Origin: Cellulomonas sp. RIT-PI-Y
GTDB lineage: Bacteria; Actinomycetota; Actinomycetes; Actinomycetales; Cellulomonadaceae
Assembly (NCBI RefSeq): GCF_025642745.1
Contig: NZ_JANZKP010000015.1
Coordinates: 1-64,000, forward strand
Reading direction: 5' to 3'
DNA: 64,000 nucleotides
The notes beneath the pieces were generated by a model. That model made no database searches. It was given only the letters and a program-made list of their open reading frames with translations, and was not told where the DNA came from. Positions 49,741 to 59,633 of the stretch are shown here, one piece after another (within the stretch, counting starts at the first letter, position 1; each line of letters opens with the position of its first letter). The position numbers and the translations under genes were made by a program.

Positions 49741-50636
49741 GAGGCGCTCCGCGGGTCCAGGGCGTCGCGCAGTCCCTCGCCCAGCATGTTGAAGCAGAAC
49801 GCAGTCACCAGGATGGCCAGGCCGGGGAAGGCGGCCACCCACCAGTGCGTGGTGAAGAGCGACTGTCCGGACTGCACCATGAGTCCCCACTCGCTGGTCG
49901 GTTCGGTGGCGCCCAGCCCCAGGTAGGACAGGGACGCCGCGGTCAGGATCACTCCGCCGGCGTCCAACGAGAGCTGCACCAGCACCGGGGTCAGGCTGTT
50001 CGGCAGCACGTGCCGGCCGACGATCCGGATCGGGTGCACGCCCAGGCATCGCGCGGCGTCGACGTAGGGCCGGGTGCGCACGCCGGCGGCCACCGCGGCG
50101 GACAGCCGGGCGTACCAGGGCCACCAGGTCGCGGCGATGGCGATGATCGTGGTCTGCACACTGGGGCGCAGGATCGAGGCCAGCGCCAGGGACAGCAGCA
50201 GAGCCGGGAAGGCCAGGAACACGTCGGTGACCCGCATGATCACGTCCCGGACCCAGCCACCGGCGAATCCGGCCACGACGCCCAGCGTCACGCCGACCAG
50301 CGCCGAGATCACCAGCACCGCGGCGGCGATCCCCAACGAGGTCCGTGCGCCGTAGAGCACCCGGCTCAGCAGGTCACGACCGACCTGGTCGGTGCCGAAC
50401 CAGTGCTCGGCACCGGGGGCCGACAGCCGGTCGGCGGGATGGGTGGCCAGGGTGCCGTCCGCGGGGAACGGCGCGATCCACGGCGCGAACAGCGCGGCCA
50501 GCACGATGACCACCAGCACCACGGCACTCGCCGCGGCGAGCGTGTCCCGGCCCACGACCCGGACCAGTCGACGGGCGAGCGCGCCGCCGCCGGGCAGCCG
50601 GGTCGCGGGGGCGACGGTGTCGGGATGGATGCTCAC
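49737..50636 (-). CDS. Dipeptide-type ABC importer permease 2 (DppC type)
   Basis: Permease of 299 residues with six membrane helices and the usual DppC N-terminal extension (GGALARRLVRVVGRDTLAAA). Family motifs are HWFGTDQVGRDLLSRVLYGA, SLGIAAAVLVISALVGV and the ATPase-docking YVDAARCLGVHPIRIVGRH. The GTG at 50636 overlaps the DppB-type stop by GTGA. The short tail DALDPRSAS matches DppC proteins. Identity of the solute depends on the binding protein. Confidence 0.94.
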   Translation of the reverse strand: MSIHPDTVAPATRLPGGGALARRLVRVVGRDTLAAASAVVLVVIVLAALFAPWIAPFPADGTLATHPADRLSAPGAEHWFGTDQVGRDLLSRVLYGARTSLGIAAAVLVISALVGVTLGVVAGFAGGWVRDVIMRVTDVFLAFPALLLSLALASILRPSVQTTIIAIAATWWPWYARLSAAVAAGVRTRPYVDAARCLGVHPIRIVGRHVLPNSLTPVLVQLSLDAGGVILTAASLSYLGLGATEPTSEWGLMVQSGQSLFTTHWWVAAFPGLAILVTAFCFNMLGEGLRDALDPRSAS

Positions 50637-51652
50637 GTCAGCCTCACCCGGGGGTCGAGAGCGGTCTGCGCCAGGTCCACGGCCAGGTTCAGCACCACGT
50701 AGACCAGCGCCACGGTCAGCGTGACCCCGGCGATCGCGGGGGTGTCCACCGAGGAGATCGCGGTGGCGGTGTAGCTGCCCAGTCCGGGCCAGTTGAACAC
50801 CGACTCGACCAGGAAGCTGTTCACCAGGGCGTAGGCGAACACCAGAGCCACCAGTTGCAGCACCGGTGCCGAGGCCGCTCGCAACGAGAACCGGACCAGC
50901 ACCGCCATCCGGCCGAAGCCCAGCGCCCGCTCCATCCGGGCGTGGTCCTGCGCGCCCTCCTCGACCAGCGCCGCCCGGGTCATCTGGGCGATCACCCCGG
51001 TCGGGTAGGCGGCCAGGGCCAGGGCGGGCAACGCGAGGTGGTGCAGGACACTGCCGAGCATCGGCCAGTTGCCGGTGATCAGGGCGTCCACCGCGGTGAT
51101 GTCGGTCCACACGGTGAGCGGACTGCTGCTGTCCAGCGAGCGGGCGTACTCCCCCGCGGTCGGGAACCAGCCGAGCCGGGTCGCGAACACCAGCTGCAGC
51201 ACCAGCGCGAGCAGGAACACCGGCGCGGACACCGCCAGCACCGATCCGACCCGGACCGTGACGTCCACCGGCCCGGGCCGCCAGCGCGCCGCCAGCACCC
51301 CGAGTGGGATGCCGATCAGCACCGCGAGCAGCATGGCCGCGCCGACCAGCTCCAACGACGCGGGCAACGCGTTGCCCAGGTCCGAGGCGACCGGCTGCCG
51401 GGTGTGCAGGCTGGTACCCAGGTCGCCGGTGACCAGGTTGCCCAGGTAGCGGCCGAGCTGGACCAGGAGCGGCTGGTCCAGTCCCAGCCGCTCCCGGGCG
51501 GCGGCCAGCTCCGACGCGCTGGCTCGCGCGCCGGTGGCCGAGACGGCCGCGTCACCGGGCACCGCCCGGGCGACGAGGAAGCTCACGACCACCACGCCGA
51601 CCACGACGACGACGGACTGCGCCAGACGGCGCACCAGGTGACGGGCCATCAC
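50633..51652 (-). CDS. Dipeptide-type ABC importer permease 1 (DppB type)
   Basis: Permease of 339 residues: HLVRRLAQSVVVVVGVVVVS, RLGLDQPLLVQLGRYLGNLV, GDLGTSLHTRQPVASDLGNA and the docking element QDHARMERALGFGRMAVLVR, then VFNWPGLGSYTATAISSVD, which is a DppB signature. The 51652 GTG and the ATG at 51649 are adjacent alternatives; neither has a clear ribosome site, but the binding-protein stop is only 3 bp before, so reinitiation is likely. Confidence 0.94.
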   Translation of the reverse strand: MMARHLVRRLAQSVVVVVGVVVVSFLVARAVPGDAAVSATGARASASELAAARERLGLDQPLLVQLGRYLGNLVTGDLGTSLHTRQPVASDLGNALPASLELVGAAMLLAVLIGIPLGVLAARWRPGPVDVTVRVGSVLAVSAPVFLLALVLQLVFATRLGWFPTAGEYARSLDSSSPLTVWTDITAVDALITGNWPMLGSVLHHLALPALALAAYPTGVIAQMTRAALVEEGAQDHARMERALGFGRMAVLVRFSLRAASAPVLQLVALVFAYALVNSFLVESVFNWPGLGSYTATAISSVDTPAIAGVTLTVALVYVVLNLAVDLAQTALDPRVRLT

Positions 51653-51654
51653 GG

Positions 51655-53235
51655 TCAGTGGCTCAGCTCGTGCACGAAGACCACGTTCGGGTACGCCGGG
51701 TTGTCGGTGTAGCCCTGCACGTCAGCGGCGAAGGCCCGCTGGTAGGTGTCGGTCCACAGCGTCGTGACCGCCGCGTCCTGGACCTCGATCCTCTGCTGGA
51801 GCTCGACGTACGCGGCCTGCGCGGCGTCGGTGTCGGTGGCGGTCAGCGTCGGCAGCTGGTCGATCAGCGCGTCGACCTCGGGATCGGCCAGGTACGACAG
51901 ATTGAAGTACGGGTCGTCGGAGGAGCGGAACACATTGACGAACCAGGAGTAGGCGTCCGCGTAGTCCGGGTACCAGTACATGACGAACACGTCCTGGCGG
52001 TCACCGGTCCGGGCCTGGTCCCACTGCGCGTTCCACTGCAGCGGCTGGGCGTCCAGCGTGACGCCGATCTCGGCCAGCGCGGAGGTCAGCAGTGTGACGT
52101 AGAGCTGCTGGTTGTCGTCGCCCTGGGCGTAGGTGAGGGTCAGGGTCAGCGGGTTCGAGGCGTCGTAACCCGCCTCGGCGAGCAGCGCGGCCGCCTGGTC
52201 CAGGTCCTGGGTGTGCGTCACCCCGGCGCCGGAGCCGAGCAGACCGTCCGGCACCAGGCCCTCGGCCTCGACCGCGGCACCGTTCAGCGCCTCGACCACG
52301 CCGGCGGTGTCGGTGGCCAGCTGCACGGCCTGCCGTACCCGGACGTCGGCCATCGGTCCGTCGGCGGTGTTGTAGAGCGCCAGGAGGTTCTGCAATGAGC
52401 TGGTCTCCGAGGTCGCCACCGCGTCGGTGCTCTCCGCCTGGGTGAAGATCTCCGGGTTCAGTGTCTCGACGAAGTCCACCTCACCGTTCTGCAACAGCTG
52501 CCAGGCGGTGGTGGTCTGCGGGGTCACCCGGTACTCGACGGTGGTGTACTGCCCGTCCGCCCAGCCGCCCCAGTAGTCGTCGTAGGCGCTCAGGGTCAGC
52601 TCGTACTCCTGCCCGCTGTTCCACTCGGCGACGGTGTAGGGACCGGTGCCGGCCTCCTGCCCCTCCGCGAACCAGGAGTCCAGGTCCCCGCCGTCACCGG
52701 CCGCGTCCACGTCGTAGATGTACGCCGCGTAGGCCGAGGACGCGATCAGGTCGATCGGTGCCGCGTAGGACAGGTGGAACACCAGGGTCGTGGCGTCCGG
52801 GGCTTCGATCGAGTCGACCGCGTCCCAGATGTACGCCGCGCCGCCGGCCTTCTCGATCGTGCGGTCCAGCGCCTCCTTGGCGGCGGTGGCGTCGAGCGGC
52901 CGGCCGGTGTGGAAGGTGACGTCGTCGCGCAGGGTGAAGGTCCAGGTGGTGCCGTCCTCGGAGGAGGTCCACTCGGTGGCCAGCCGGGGCTCGACGGTCT
53001 CGGTGGCGGAGTCGTAGGAGGTCAGCGACTCGTAGACGTTCTCCATCGAGCGGATCTCGTTGGAGTAGGACAGCGCGGGGTCCCACTCGGTGACGATCTC
53101 GGTGTTGGTCACGTAGGTGAAGGTGTCGTCCGAGGACGATCCGGCGCTGGCGTCACCGCGGACCTGACCCCCGCCGCAAGCGGCGAGGAGGACGAGGGCG
53201 GCGACCGCACCGGTGGCGGTCAGGATGCGTCGCAC
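51655..53235 (-). CDS. ABC importer substrate-binding lipoprotein, family 5
   Basis: Lipoprotein of 526 residues from the DppA/OppA family. Signal and lipobox are RRILTATGAVAALVLLAAC with the Cys at about residue 20. Family 5 motifs are VTEWDPALSYSNEIRSMENV, YESLTSYDSATETVEPRLAT and WTFTLRDDVTFHTGRPLDAT. A Tyr/Asp-rich pocket region (WYPDYADAYSWFVNVFRSSD) differs from classical dipeptide binders and could suit a small cyclic ligand. Its gene lies 37 bp after the hydantoinase gene, in the middle of the operon, so catalysis and uptake are made together. The ligand is inferred. Confidence 0.92.
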   Translation of the reverse strand: MRRILTATGAVAALVLLAACGGGQVRGDASAGSSSDDTFTYVTNTEIVTEWDPALSYSNEIRSMENVYESLTSYDSATETVEPRLATEWTSSEDGTTWTFTLRDDVTFHTGRPLDATAAKEALDRTIEKAGGAAYIWDAVDSIEAPDATTLVFHLSYAAPIDLIASSAYAAYIYDVDAAGDGGDLDSWFAEGQEAGTGPYTVAEWNSGQEYELTLSAYDDYWGGWADGQYTTVEYRVTPQTTTAWQLLQNGEVDFVETLNPEIFTQAESTDAVATSETSSLQNLLALYNTADGPMADVRVRQAVQLATDTAGVVEALNGAAVEAEGLVPDGLLGSGAGVTHTQDLDQAAALLAEAGYDASNPLTLTLTYAQGDDNQQLYVTLLTSALAEIGVTLDAQPLQWNAQWDQARTGDRQDVFVMYWYPDYADAYSWFVNVFRSSDDPYFNLSYLADPEVDALIDQLPTLTATDTDAAQAAYVELQQRIEVQDAAVTTLWTDTYQRAFAADVQGYTDNPAYPNVVFVHELSH

Positions 53236-53272
53236 AGGGGGGTGCTCCGTTTCTTTCGGGAGGGGACGTCGG

Positions 53273-54850
53273 TCAGAGTCGGCCGAGCGGGCCGGCGGCC
53301 TTGACCTGGACGCGGGCTGCGGGTTCGGGCAGATAGGACAGCGGGACCTCGGTCAGCTCGACGATCTCGACCTGTTCCGGGTCGGCACCGGCCTGGATCG
53401 CGCGGCGGCAGGCCATCGACTTGGCCTCCTCCAGCGCCTCGGTGCGACCGGTCCCGGACGGGATGATCGCCTCCCAGCGGCCGGAGGCCAGGGCGATGGC
53501 GGCACCGACGGCGTTGGCCACCTGACCGAAGTCCGGCCGCAGCACGGCGGCTACCCCCGGCACCTGGTCCGGCACCAGGAACGCTCCACCGCCGACCGCG
53601 ACCAGCGGATGCTCGGTCCGGCCCATGGTCACCATGTCGACCGCCTCGGCGATCGCCTCGTCCGCGGCGCTCAACCCCGCAGCGAGCAGCGGACGGTCCC
53701 CCTCGACCACCCGGCTCGGATCGGCGATGCCGATCGCGGTGCGCCCGGCGACGAGACCCGCGTCGGTCAGGGTCGCCGTGTCACCGCCGAAGGCCAGTCC
53801 GTGCTGCGGCAGGGCGTAGCCCACCGAGTCCGGGCCCAGCACCAGCTCGTCCACGCCGCCGTGGATCCGGGTGCCACCACCGATCGCGATGCCCAGGATG
53901 TCCGGCATCCGGAAGTTGGTCCGAACCCCGCCGATGTCCACCGCCAGCGCCGACTCGCGCGGGAAGCCCCGCAGCAGCACGCCCAGGTCGCTGGAGGTGC
54001 CGCCGACGTCGATCACCACGGCGTCCTCGACCTGGGACAGGTACGCGGCACCGCGCAGTGAGTTCGCGGGACCGGAGCCGATGGTCAGCACCGGGTAGCG
54101 GGCCGCGTAGTCCGGGGCCATCAGGGTGCCGTCGTTCTGCGCGAAGTAGGTCACCACGTCGAGGCCGTGCGCCGCCACCACCTGCTCCAGTGCCCGGGTG
54201 ACGTCCCGGGCCACGCCATAGAGCGCGGCGTTCAGCGCGGTGGCGTTCTCCCGCTCGACCAGGCCGAGCGAGCCGATCTCGTGGCTGAGCGACACCGGCA
54301 CGTCCGCGCCGGCCTCCTCGGCGACGATCGCGGCGACCTCGAGCTCCTGCTCCCGGAACGCCGGGCTGAACACGCCGGTCACCGCGAAGGCGTCGGCCGT
54401 CGCCGCATGGGTCCGGACGAACGCCCGGATCGCCTCGGTGTCCAGCTCCGCGATCGGGTAGCCGTCGATCAGGTGCCCGCCACGGACGATCACCGCGTCC
54501 ACCAGGGCCGCGTCGCGCAGCTCCTTCGGCCACGAGTAGAGCGGCGGCACCGCGGTGGTGGCCGGGGCACCGATCCGGATCACGCCGACCCGGCCGAGGC
54601 CGCGGCGTTCCAGGATGGCGTTGGTCGCGTGCGTGGTGCCGAGCATCACCCGGCCGACCCGCTCGCGGTCGTCGCCGATCGCGGCCAGCACCGCGCCGAC
54701 CGCGGTCTGCAGGCCGGTGGTGACATCGGCGCTGGTGGCCTGCTTGGTCCAGGCGAGCACGGCGCCGTCGGCGTCCAGCACGACCGCGTCGGTGTTGGTG
54801 CCGCCGACGTCGATCCCGATGCGCAGCGGGCGCTGCCGCAGGTCAGCCAC
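53273..54850 (-). CDS. Hydantoinase/oxoprolinase A-type protein
   Basis: ATP-dependent ring-opening enzyme subunit, 525 residues, of the HyuA/oxoprolinase-N family with an actin-like ATPase fold. Motifs: IGIDVGGTNTDAVVLDADG (phosphate 1), MLGTTHATNAILERRGLGRV, VTYFAQNDGTLMAPDYAARY, VVIDVGGTSSDLGVLLRGFP (phosphate 2) and AVGGGAFLVPDQVPG. It is the single-chain short form found with DUF917, not the long oxoprolinase. There is no HyuB partner; DUF917 takes its place. GTG 54850 overlaps the DUF917 stop by 8 bp. Substrate is probably a hydantoin-like or oxoproline-like lactam. Confidence 0.92.
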   Translation of the reverse strand: MADLRQRPLRIGIDVGGTNTDAVVLDADGAVLAWTKQATSADVTTGLQTAVGAVLAAIGDDRERVGRVMLGTTHATNAILERRGLGRVGVIRIGAPATTAVPPLYSWPKELRDAALVDAVIVRGGHLIDGYPIAELDTEAIRAFVRTHAATADAFAVTGVFSPAFREQELEVAAIVAEEAGADVPVSLSHEIGSLGLVERENATALNAALYGVARDVTRALEQVVAAHGLDVVTYFAQNDGTLMAPDYAARYPVLTIGSGPANSLRGAAYLSQVEDAVVIDVGGTSSDLGVLLRGFPRESALAVDIGGVRTNFRMPDILGIAIGGGTRIHGGVDELVLGPDSVGYALPQHGLAFGGDTATLTDAGLVAGRTAIGIADPSRVVEGDRPLLAAGLSAADEAIAEAVDMVTMGRTEHPLVAVGGGAFLVPDQVPGVAAVLRPDFGQVANAVGAAIALASGRWEAIIPSGTGRTEALEEAKSMACRRAIQAGADPEQVEIVELTEVPLSYLPEPAARVQVKAAGPLGRL

Positions 54851-55937
54851 GGGTGGCTCCGATCTCCTCGACGGGGACGTAGTCCAGGTCGTAGCCGAAG
54901 GCCCGCGGGCCGACGACCTCCAACCCACGAGTGGAGCGCCACAGCGGGTGGCAGGCCCAGGCGAGCACGCTGACCCGCTGGCCGTACCGCAGCCCCTCGG
55001 TCTGGATGGCGCGGGCGCTGGCCGTGTCGACCACGGTGATCAGGTCCGGCACCGAGGCCAGCAGGGTGCCCTCGTCGAGCACCACCAGGTTCTCGTTCTG
55101 GATCTCGACCCGGACCAGGCGGCCCCGGTCGTCGCCGAGCCCGTCGATCACCACCGAGCCGCGGACGAATCCGCCCCCGGTGCGCCGCTCGATGTCGATG
55201 ATCTTCCCGGTGACCAGCACCCTGGCGTCCAGTGCCCGGACCAGCGCGGCCAGCGGGTCCTCGGCGCCCTCGGTGGCGTGCCCGAGCCGCACCGCCTGGG
55301 TCACCGTCCGCGGGATCACGGCGCCGTCCAGCTGCGCGCCGTCCAGCAGGTAGTCCGCCATCAGCGCGTGCGACCCGGCCGCCACCGCCACCGACCGGGC
55401 CAGGCGCTCGGCCCAGAGCCCGTCCACCGGCTTCATGGTGGTGACATTGCCCAGGTTGTCCGCGAGCGCGATCGAGTTCACCGGCAGCCCGGCCACGTAC
55501 ATCGAGATCATCTGCACCTCGGGGAACGCCCGGCCCATACCGTCGGCGTCCACCAGCGGCACGCCGAGCCGGGCGGCCCAGGCCACCGGCTGCACGCCGT
55601 TCGACCCGCCGATCTCCGAGGACATCACGGCAGCGACCTCGCGGCCGGTCAGCTCCTCGATCGCATCCCGCAGCCGGAGCACGTCGTCGGCGTCGGCGAT
55701 CATCTCGGTGGAGACCGTCGGGGCGCCGATGCCGGACAGCGGGACCACCAGGGCGTCGGGGGCGACGTCCTCGATCTGGATCACCTCGACCGGCCCGTGC
55801 TGTTCCAGGGCGTAGCCCGCAGCCAGCAGACCGGTCTCGACGCCGCCGCCTCCGCCGGTGCTGAGCACGGCGCAGCCGCGCCCGAGGGCACCGACCGACT
55901 CCGCGTCGATGGACTGGATGGGGGGAATCACGCTCAC
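54843..55937 (-). CDS. DUF917 family protein (S-methyl thiohydantoin desulfurase-like)
   Basis: A 364-residue protein of DUF917, whose members usually accompany hydantoinase A genes and are now named after S-methyl-thiohydantoin desulfurase. The start ESVGALGRGCAVLSTGGGGG VETGLLAAGYAL contains the conserved Gly-rich loop and a Cys; next come IGAPTVSTEMIADADDVLRL, ELTGREVAAVMSSEIGGSNG, PLVDADGMGRAFPEVQMIS and ALADNLGNVTTMKPVDGLWA. It is the first gene of the operon, starting with GTG 55937. A CAGACT box 8 nt upstream may be the -10 element. The reaction here is not established. Confidence 0.9.
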   Translation of the reverse strand: MSVIPPIQSIDAESVGALGRGCAVLSTGGGGGVETGLLAAGYALEQHGPVEVIQIEDVAPDALVVPLSGIGAPTVSTEMIADADDVLRLRDAIEELTGREVAAVMSSEIGGSNGVQPVAWAARLGVPLVDADGMGRAFPEVQMISMYVAGLPVNSIALADNLGNVTTMKPVDGLWAERLARSVAVAAGSHALMADYLLDGAQLDGAVIPRTVTQAVRLGHATEGAEDPLAALVRALDARVLVTGKIIDIERRTGGGFVRGSVVIDGLGDDRGRLVRVEIQNENLVVLDEGTLLASVPDLITVVDTASARAIQTEGLRYGQRVSVLAWACHPLWRSTRGLEVVGPRAFGYDLDYVPVEEIGATRG

Positions 55938-55993
55938 GAGCCGAAAGTCTGCGGCGCGTGCCCGACCGGCTCAATGTCGTCTCATCACTGTTC

Positions 55994-56023
55994 TTGCCCG
56001 GGAACTGTGCTCAGGACACAATT
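55994..56023 (+). promoter_or_regulatory. pucR-type promoter with imperfect palindrome
   Basis: TTGCCC (55994-55999), a 17-bp spacer, and CACAAT (56017-56022) form a good promoter that would start 6 nt before the GTG at 56029. AACTGTG (56003-56009) and CACAATT (56017-56023) pair at 6 of 7 bases across the spacer and -10 box, so a repressor or activator dimer could sit on it. It is in the divergent 91-bp gap shared with DUF917. Confidence 0.6.
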
Positions 56024-56028
56024 CAGTC

Positions 56029-57564
56029 GTGGCGACAGTGGGTGAACTCGTGGCGCGTGGCGCCCACCACGGGCTCCGGATGATGGGCCCGCGGGCCGAG
56101 GACGGCCCGGAGGTGCGCGAGATCGCCACCGTCGGCGACCTGTCGTCGGTCGGCTCCCCCGGAGTGGGCGCCCTGGTGGTGCTGCTGGCCAGTGTGCTGC
56201 GCCGGGTCGAGCCCTATGAGCTGGACGTCGCGGTCCGCCGGTCCGCCCAGCGCGGGCACGCCGGCCTGATCCTGGTCGGTGCCGAACAGGTGCCGGTCAC
56301 CGCCGCCCGGATCGCCGAACGCGCCGAGCTCCCGCTCCTGTCCGTGCCTGCCGAGGCCGACGTGAACGAGCTGATCGTCTGGCTGAACCGCACCGTGCGC
56401 GGCGGCACCTCCGACACCATCGCCCGGGCCGAGGCGGTGCTCGACGTCCTCGCCCGCGCGCAGGCCGACCCGGACGCCACCGACACCAGCGACGACGGCG
56501 GGGTCGCCGCTCTGCTGCACGCCGCCGGGGACGCGCTGGGGCGTCCCCTGGAGTTCCGCGGCGGCGCCGGACGGCTCGGACCCGTGGAGGGCCCCACCGA
56601 CCCCGGCGCGGTCCTGGTCGGTGACCGGGTGGTGGGCGTGGTGCGCTGCGCGGCCCCGGACCGTGCCGCCGACCTGGTCATCCCGTCGGTGGCCGCCGCC
56701 GTCGGTCGTCTGGTGCGCCGCATCCTGGAACGCCGGTTCGCACCGTCCCAGACCCGCTCAGAGCTGCTCGCCCAGATCGTGGTCGCCGAGCCCACCCACC
56801 TGGTCGGCCTCACCGAACAGGCCCGGAGCATCGGCCTGCCGATCGACTCCACCCACATCGCGTTCTGGCTCGACCTGCGCCCCCGGCACTCCGGCGGGGG
56901 CGAGGCCCCGATCGCGGAACGCCGACGCCTGCTGTCCGGGGCGGAGATGATCTGCCTGGAGATCATGCATCCCTCCGGGACCTGGTGGCACGTGGTCCGG
57001 GTCGGCGGCAGCCTGCTGCTGCTGGCCAGCGACGACGACGGCGGCGACGGTCGGCTGCTGATCGAGGCCGCCCGCCCGGAGGTCGAGCTGGCCGTGGCCC
57101 GGCTGGTCACCGACGCGCACGCCGTGGTGCACATCGGCATGGGCACCGACCAGCGCGGGCTCGGCGGCATCCGGCAGTCCTCGGTCGAGGCCCGCTCCGC
57201 GGCCGAACTGGCCCTGCGCACCGGCCGCGAGGGCCGGATCACCGTGATGGACACCACCGGCCTGCGCCGGGTACTCGCCGACCTGCACGCCTCCCCGCTC
57301 AGCCGCCGGGTGATGGACGAGCTGCTCGCCCCGATCGACGCCCTCGACCCGGCCCGCGCCGGCACCGCGGTGCGCACCCTCACCGCCTACCTGGACCACC
57401 AGTGCTCGCCCAAGCACACCGGCGCCGCCCTGCACCTGCACCCGAACGCGGTGACGTACCGGATCCAGCGGATCACCGAGAGGCTCGGTGTGGACCTGGC
57501 CGACCCGGACGTCCGGCTGGGGCTACACCTGGCGTGCCGGATGCGCGGGCTGCTGGAGTCCTGA
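56029..57564 (+). CDS. PucR-family transcriptional regulator
   Basis: A 511-residue regulator of the PucR family. The N-terminal PucR domain covers about residues 1-130 (GELVARGAHHGLRMMGPRAE, LLSVPAEADVNELIVWLNRT), a GAF-like/GGDEF-like middle spans to about 430, and the C-terminal helix-turn-helix is LTAYLDHQCSPKHTGAALHL with HPNAVTYRIQRITERLGVDL. PucR proteins often respond to purine or ring-nitrogen breakdown. It is divergent from the hydantoinase/ABC operon and probably activates it. GTG 56029 is chosen; frames extending to 55858 run against DUF917 and its own promoter. Confidence 0.93.
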   Translation: MATVGELVARGAHHGLRMMGPRAEDGPEVREIATVGDLSSVGSPGVGALVVLLASVLRRVEPYELDVAVRRSAQRGHAGLILVGAEQVPVTAARIAERAELPLLSVPAEADVNELIVWLNRTVRGGTSDTIARAEAVLDVLARAQADPDATDTSDDGGVAALLHAAGDALGRPLEFRGGAGRLGPVEGPTDPGAVLVGDRVVGVVRCAAPDRAADLVIPSVAAAVGRLVRRILERRFAPSQTRSELLAQIVVAEPTHLVGLTEQARSIGLPIDSTHIAFWLDLRPRHSGGGEAPIAERRRLLSGAEMICLEIMHPSGTWWHVVRVGGSLLLLASDDDGGDGRLLIEAARPEVELAVARLVTDAHAVVHIGMGTDQRGLGGIRQSSVEARSAAELALRTGREGRITVMDTTGLRRVLADLHASPLSRRVMDELLAPIDALDPARAGTAVRTLTAYLDHQCSPKHTGAALHLHPNAVTYRIQRITERLGVDLADPDVRLGLHLACRMRGLLES

Positions 57565-57565
57565 G

Positions 57566-57955
57566 TCACCGCGGGTCCAGCGTCACCCCCTCCCCCTCGT
57601 CGGCCCACTCCTCGTCCGTGAGCAGCCGCGACCGGATCAGGAACCGCACCCCCTCCGGCGCCTCCAGCGAGAATCCCGCCCCGCGGCCCGGCACCACATC
57701 GATGGTCAGGTGGGTGTGCCGCCAGTACGCGAACTGGCTCCGGCTCATCCACACCGGGACGGTGAACCCCTCGTCGACCCGCAGCTCACCGAGGAGCACG
57801 TCCGCGTCACCGGTCAGGAACTCCCCCGCCGGGTAGCACATCGGCGAGGAACCGTCGCAGCAGCCGCCGGACTGGTGGAACATCAGCTCGCCGTGCTGGT
57901 CGTGCAGCCGCCGGAGCATGCCCGCGGCAGCAGGGGTGTGATCGACCCTGCTCAT
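57566..57955 (-). CDS. DUF779 family protein
   Basis: A 129-residue protein of DUF779, a family whose genes usually lie beside ExaC-type aldehyde dehydrogenases. The Cys-rich motif HQSGGCCDGSSPMCYPAGEF (three Cys) may bind metal, and FAYWRHTHLTIDVVPGRGAG FSLEAPEGVRF are the rest of the domain. It may be a chaperone or activity factor for the dehydrogenase; that is not known. ATG 57955 has GGGAG before it, after a strong hairpin. Confidence 0.9.
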   Translation of the reverse strand: MSRVDHTPAAAGMLRRLHDQHGELMFHQSGGCCDGSSPMCYPAGEFLTGDADVLLGELRVDEGFTVPVWMSRSQFAYWRHTHLTIDVVPGRGAGFSLEAPEGVRFLIRSRLLTDEEWADEGEGVTLDPR

Positions 57956-57969
57956 GGTGTCTCCCTCCC

Positions 57970-58001
57970 CCGTGGGACCCCGGTCTCCCGGGGCCCCACG
58001 G
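57970..58001 (-). terminator. Hairpin between aldehyde dehydrogenase and DUF779 genes
   Basis: Fourteen-base arms (57970-57983, 57988-58001) pair at 13 positions with a 4-nt loop. It lies between the dehydrogenase stop and the DUF779 ribosome site, so it could reduce DUF779 expression relative to the enzyme. Confidence 0.72.
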
Positions 58002-58009
58002 AACGCCGG

Positions 58010-59533
<1,524 letters not shown>

Positions 59534-59611
59534 CTGCATGCCTCCGTGCAGGGTCACCGGACATCGCGTCGTTGCGATGCACCGTGCTCGCGACGGTAGG
59601 CCGGACAGGGT

Positions 59612-59626
59612 TGCAACGGCGTTGCA
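59612..59626. promoter_or_regulatory. Palindrome TGCAACG-G-CGTTGCA before aldehyde dehydrogenase gene
   Basis: Perfect 7-bp arms around one base, 79 bp upstream of the dehydrogenase ATG and 8 bp below the regulator stop. A partial half-site GTTGCG lies at 59570-59575. Candidate binding site of the GAF regulator. Confidence 0.65.
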
Positions 59627-59633
59627 CCCCCGG

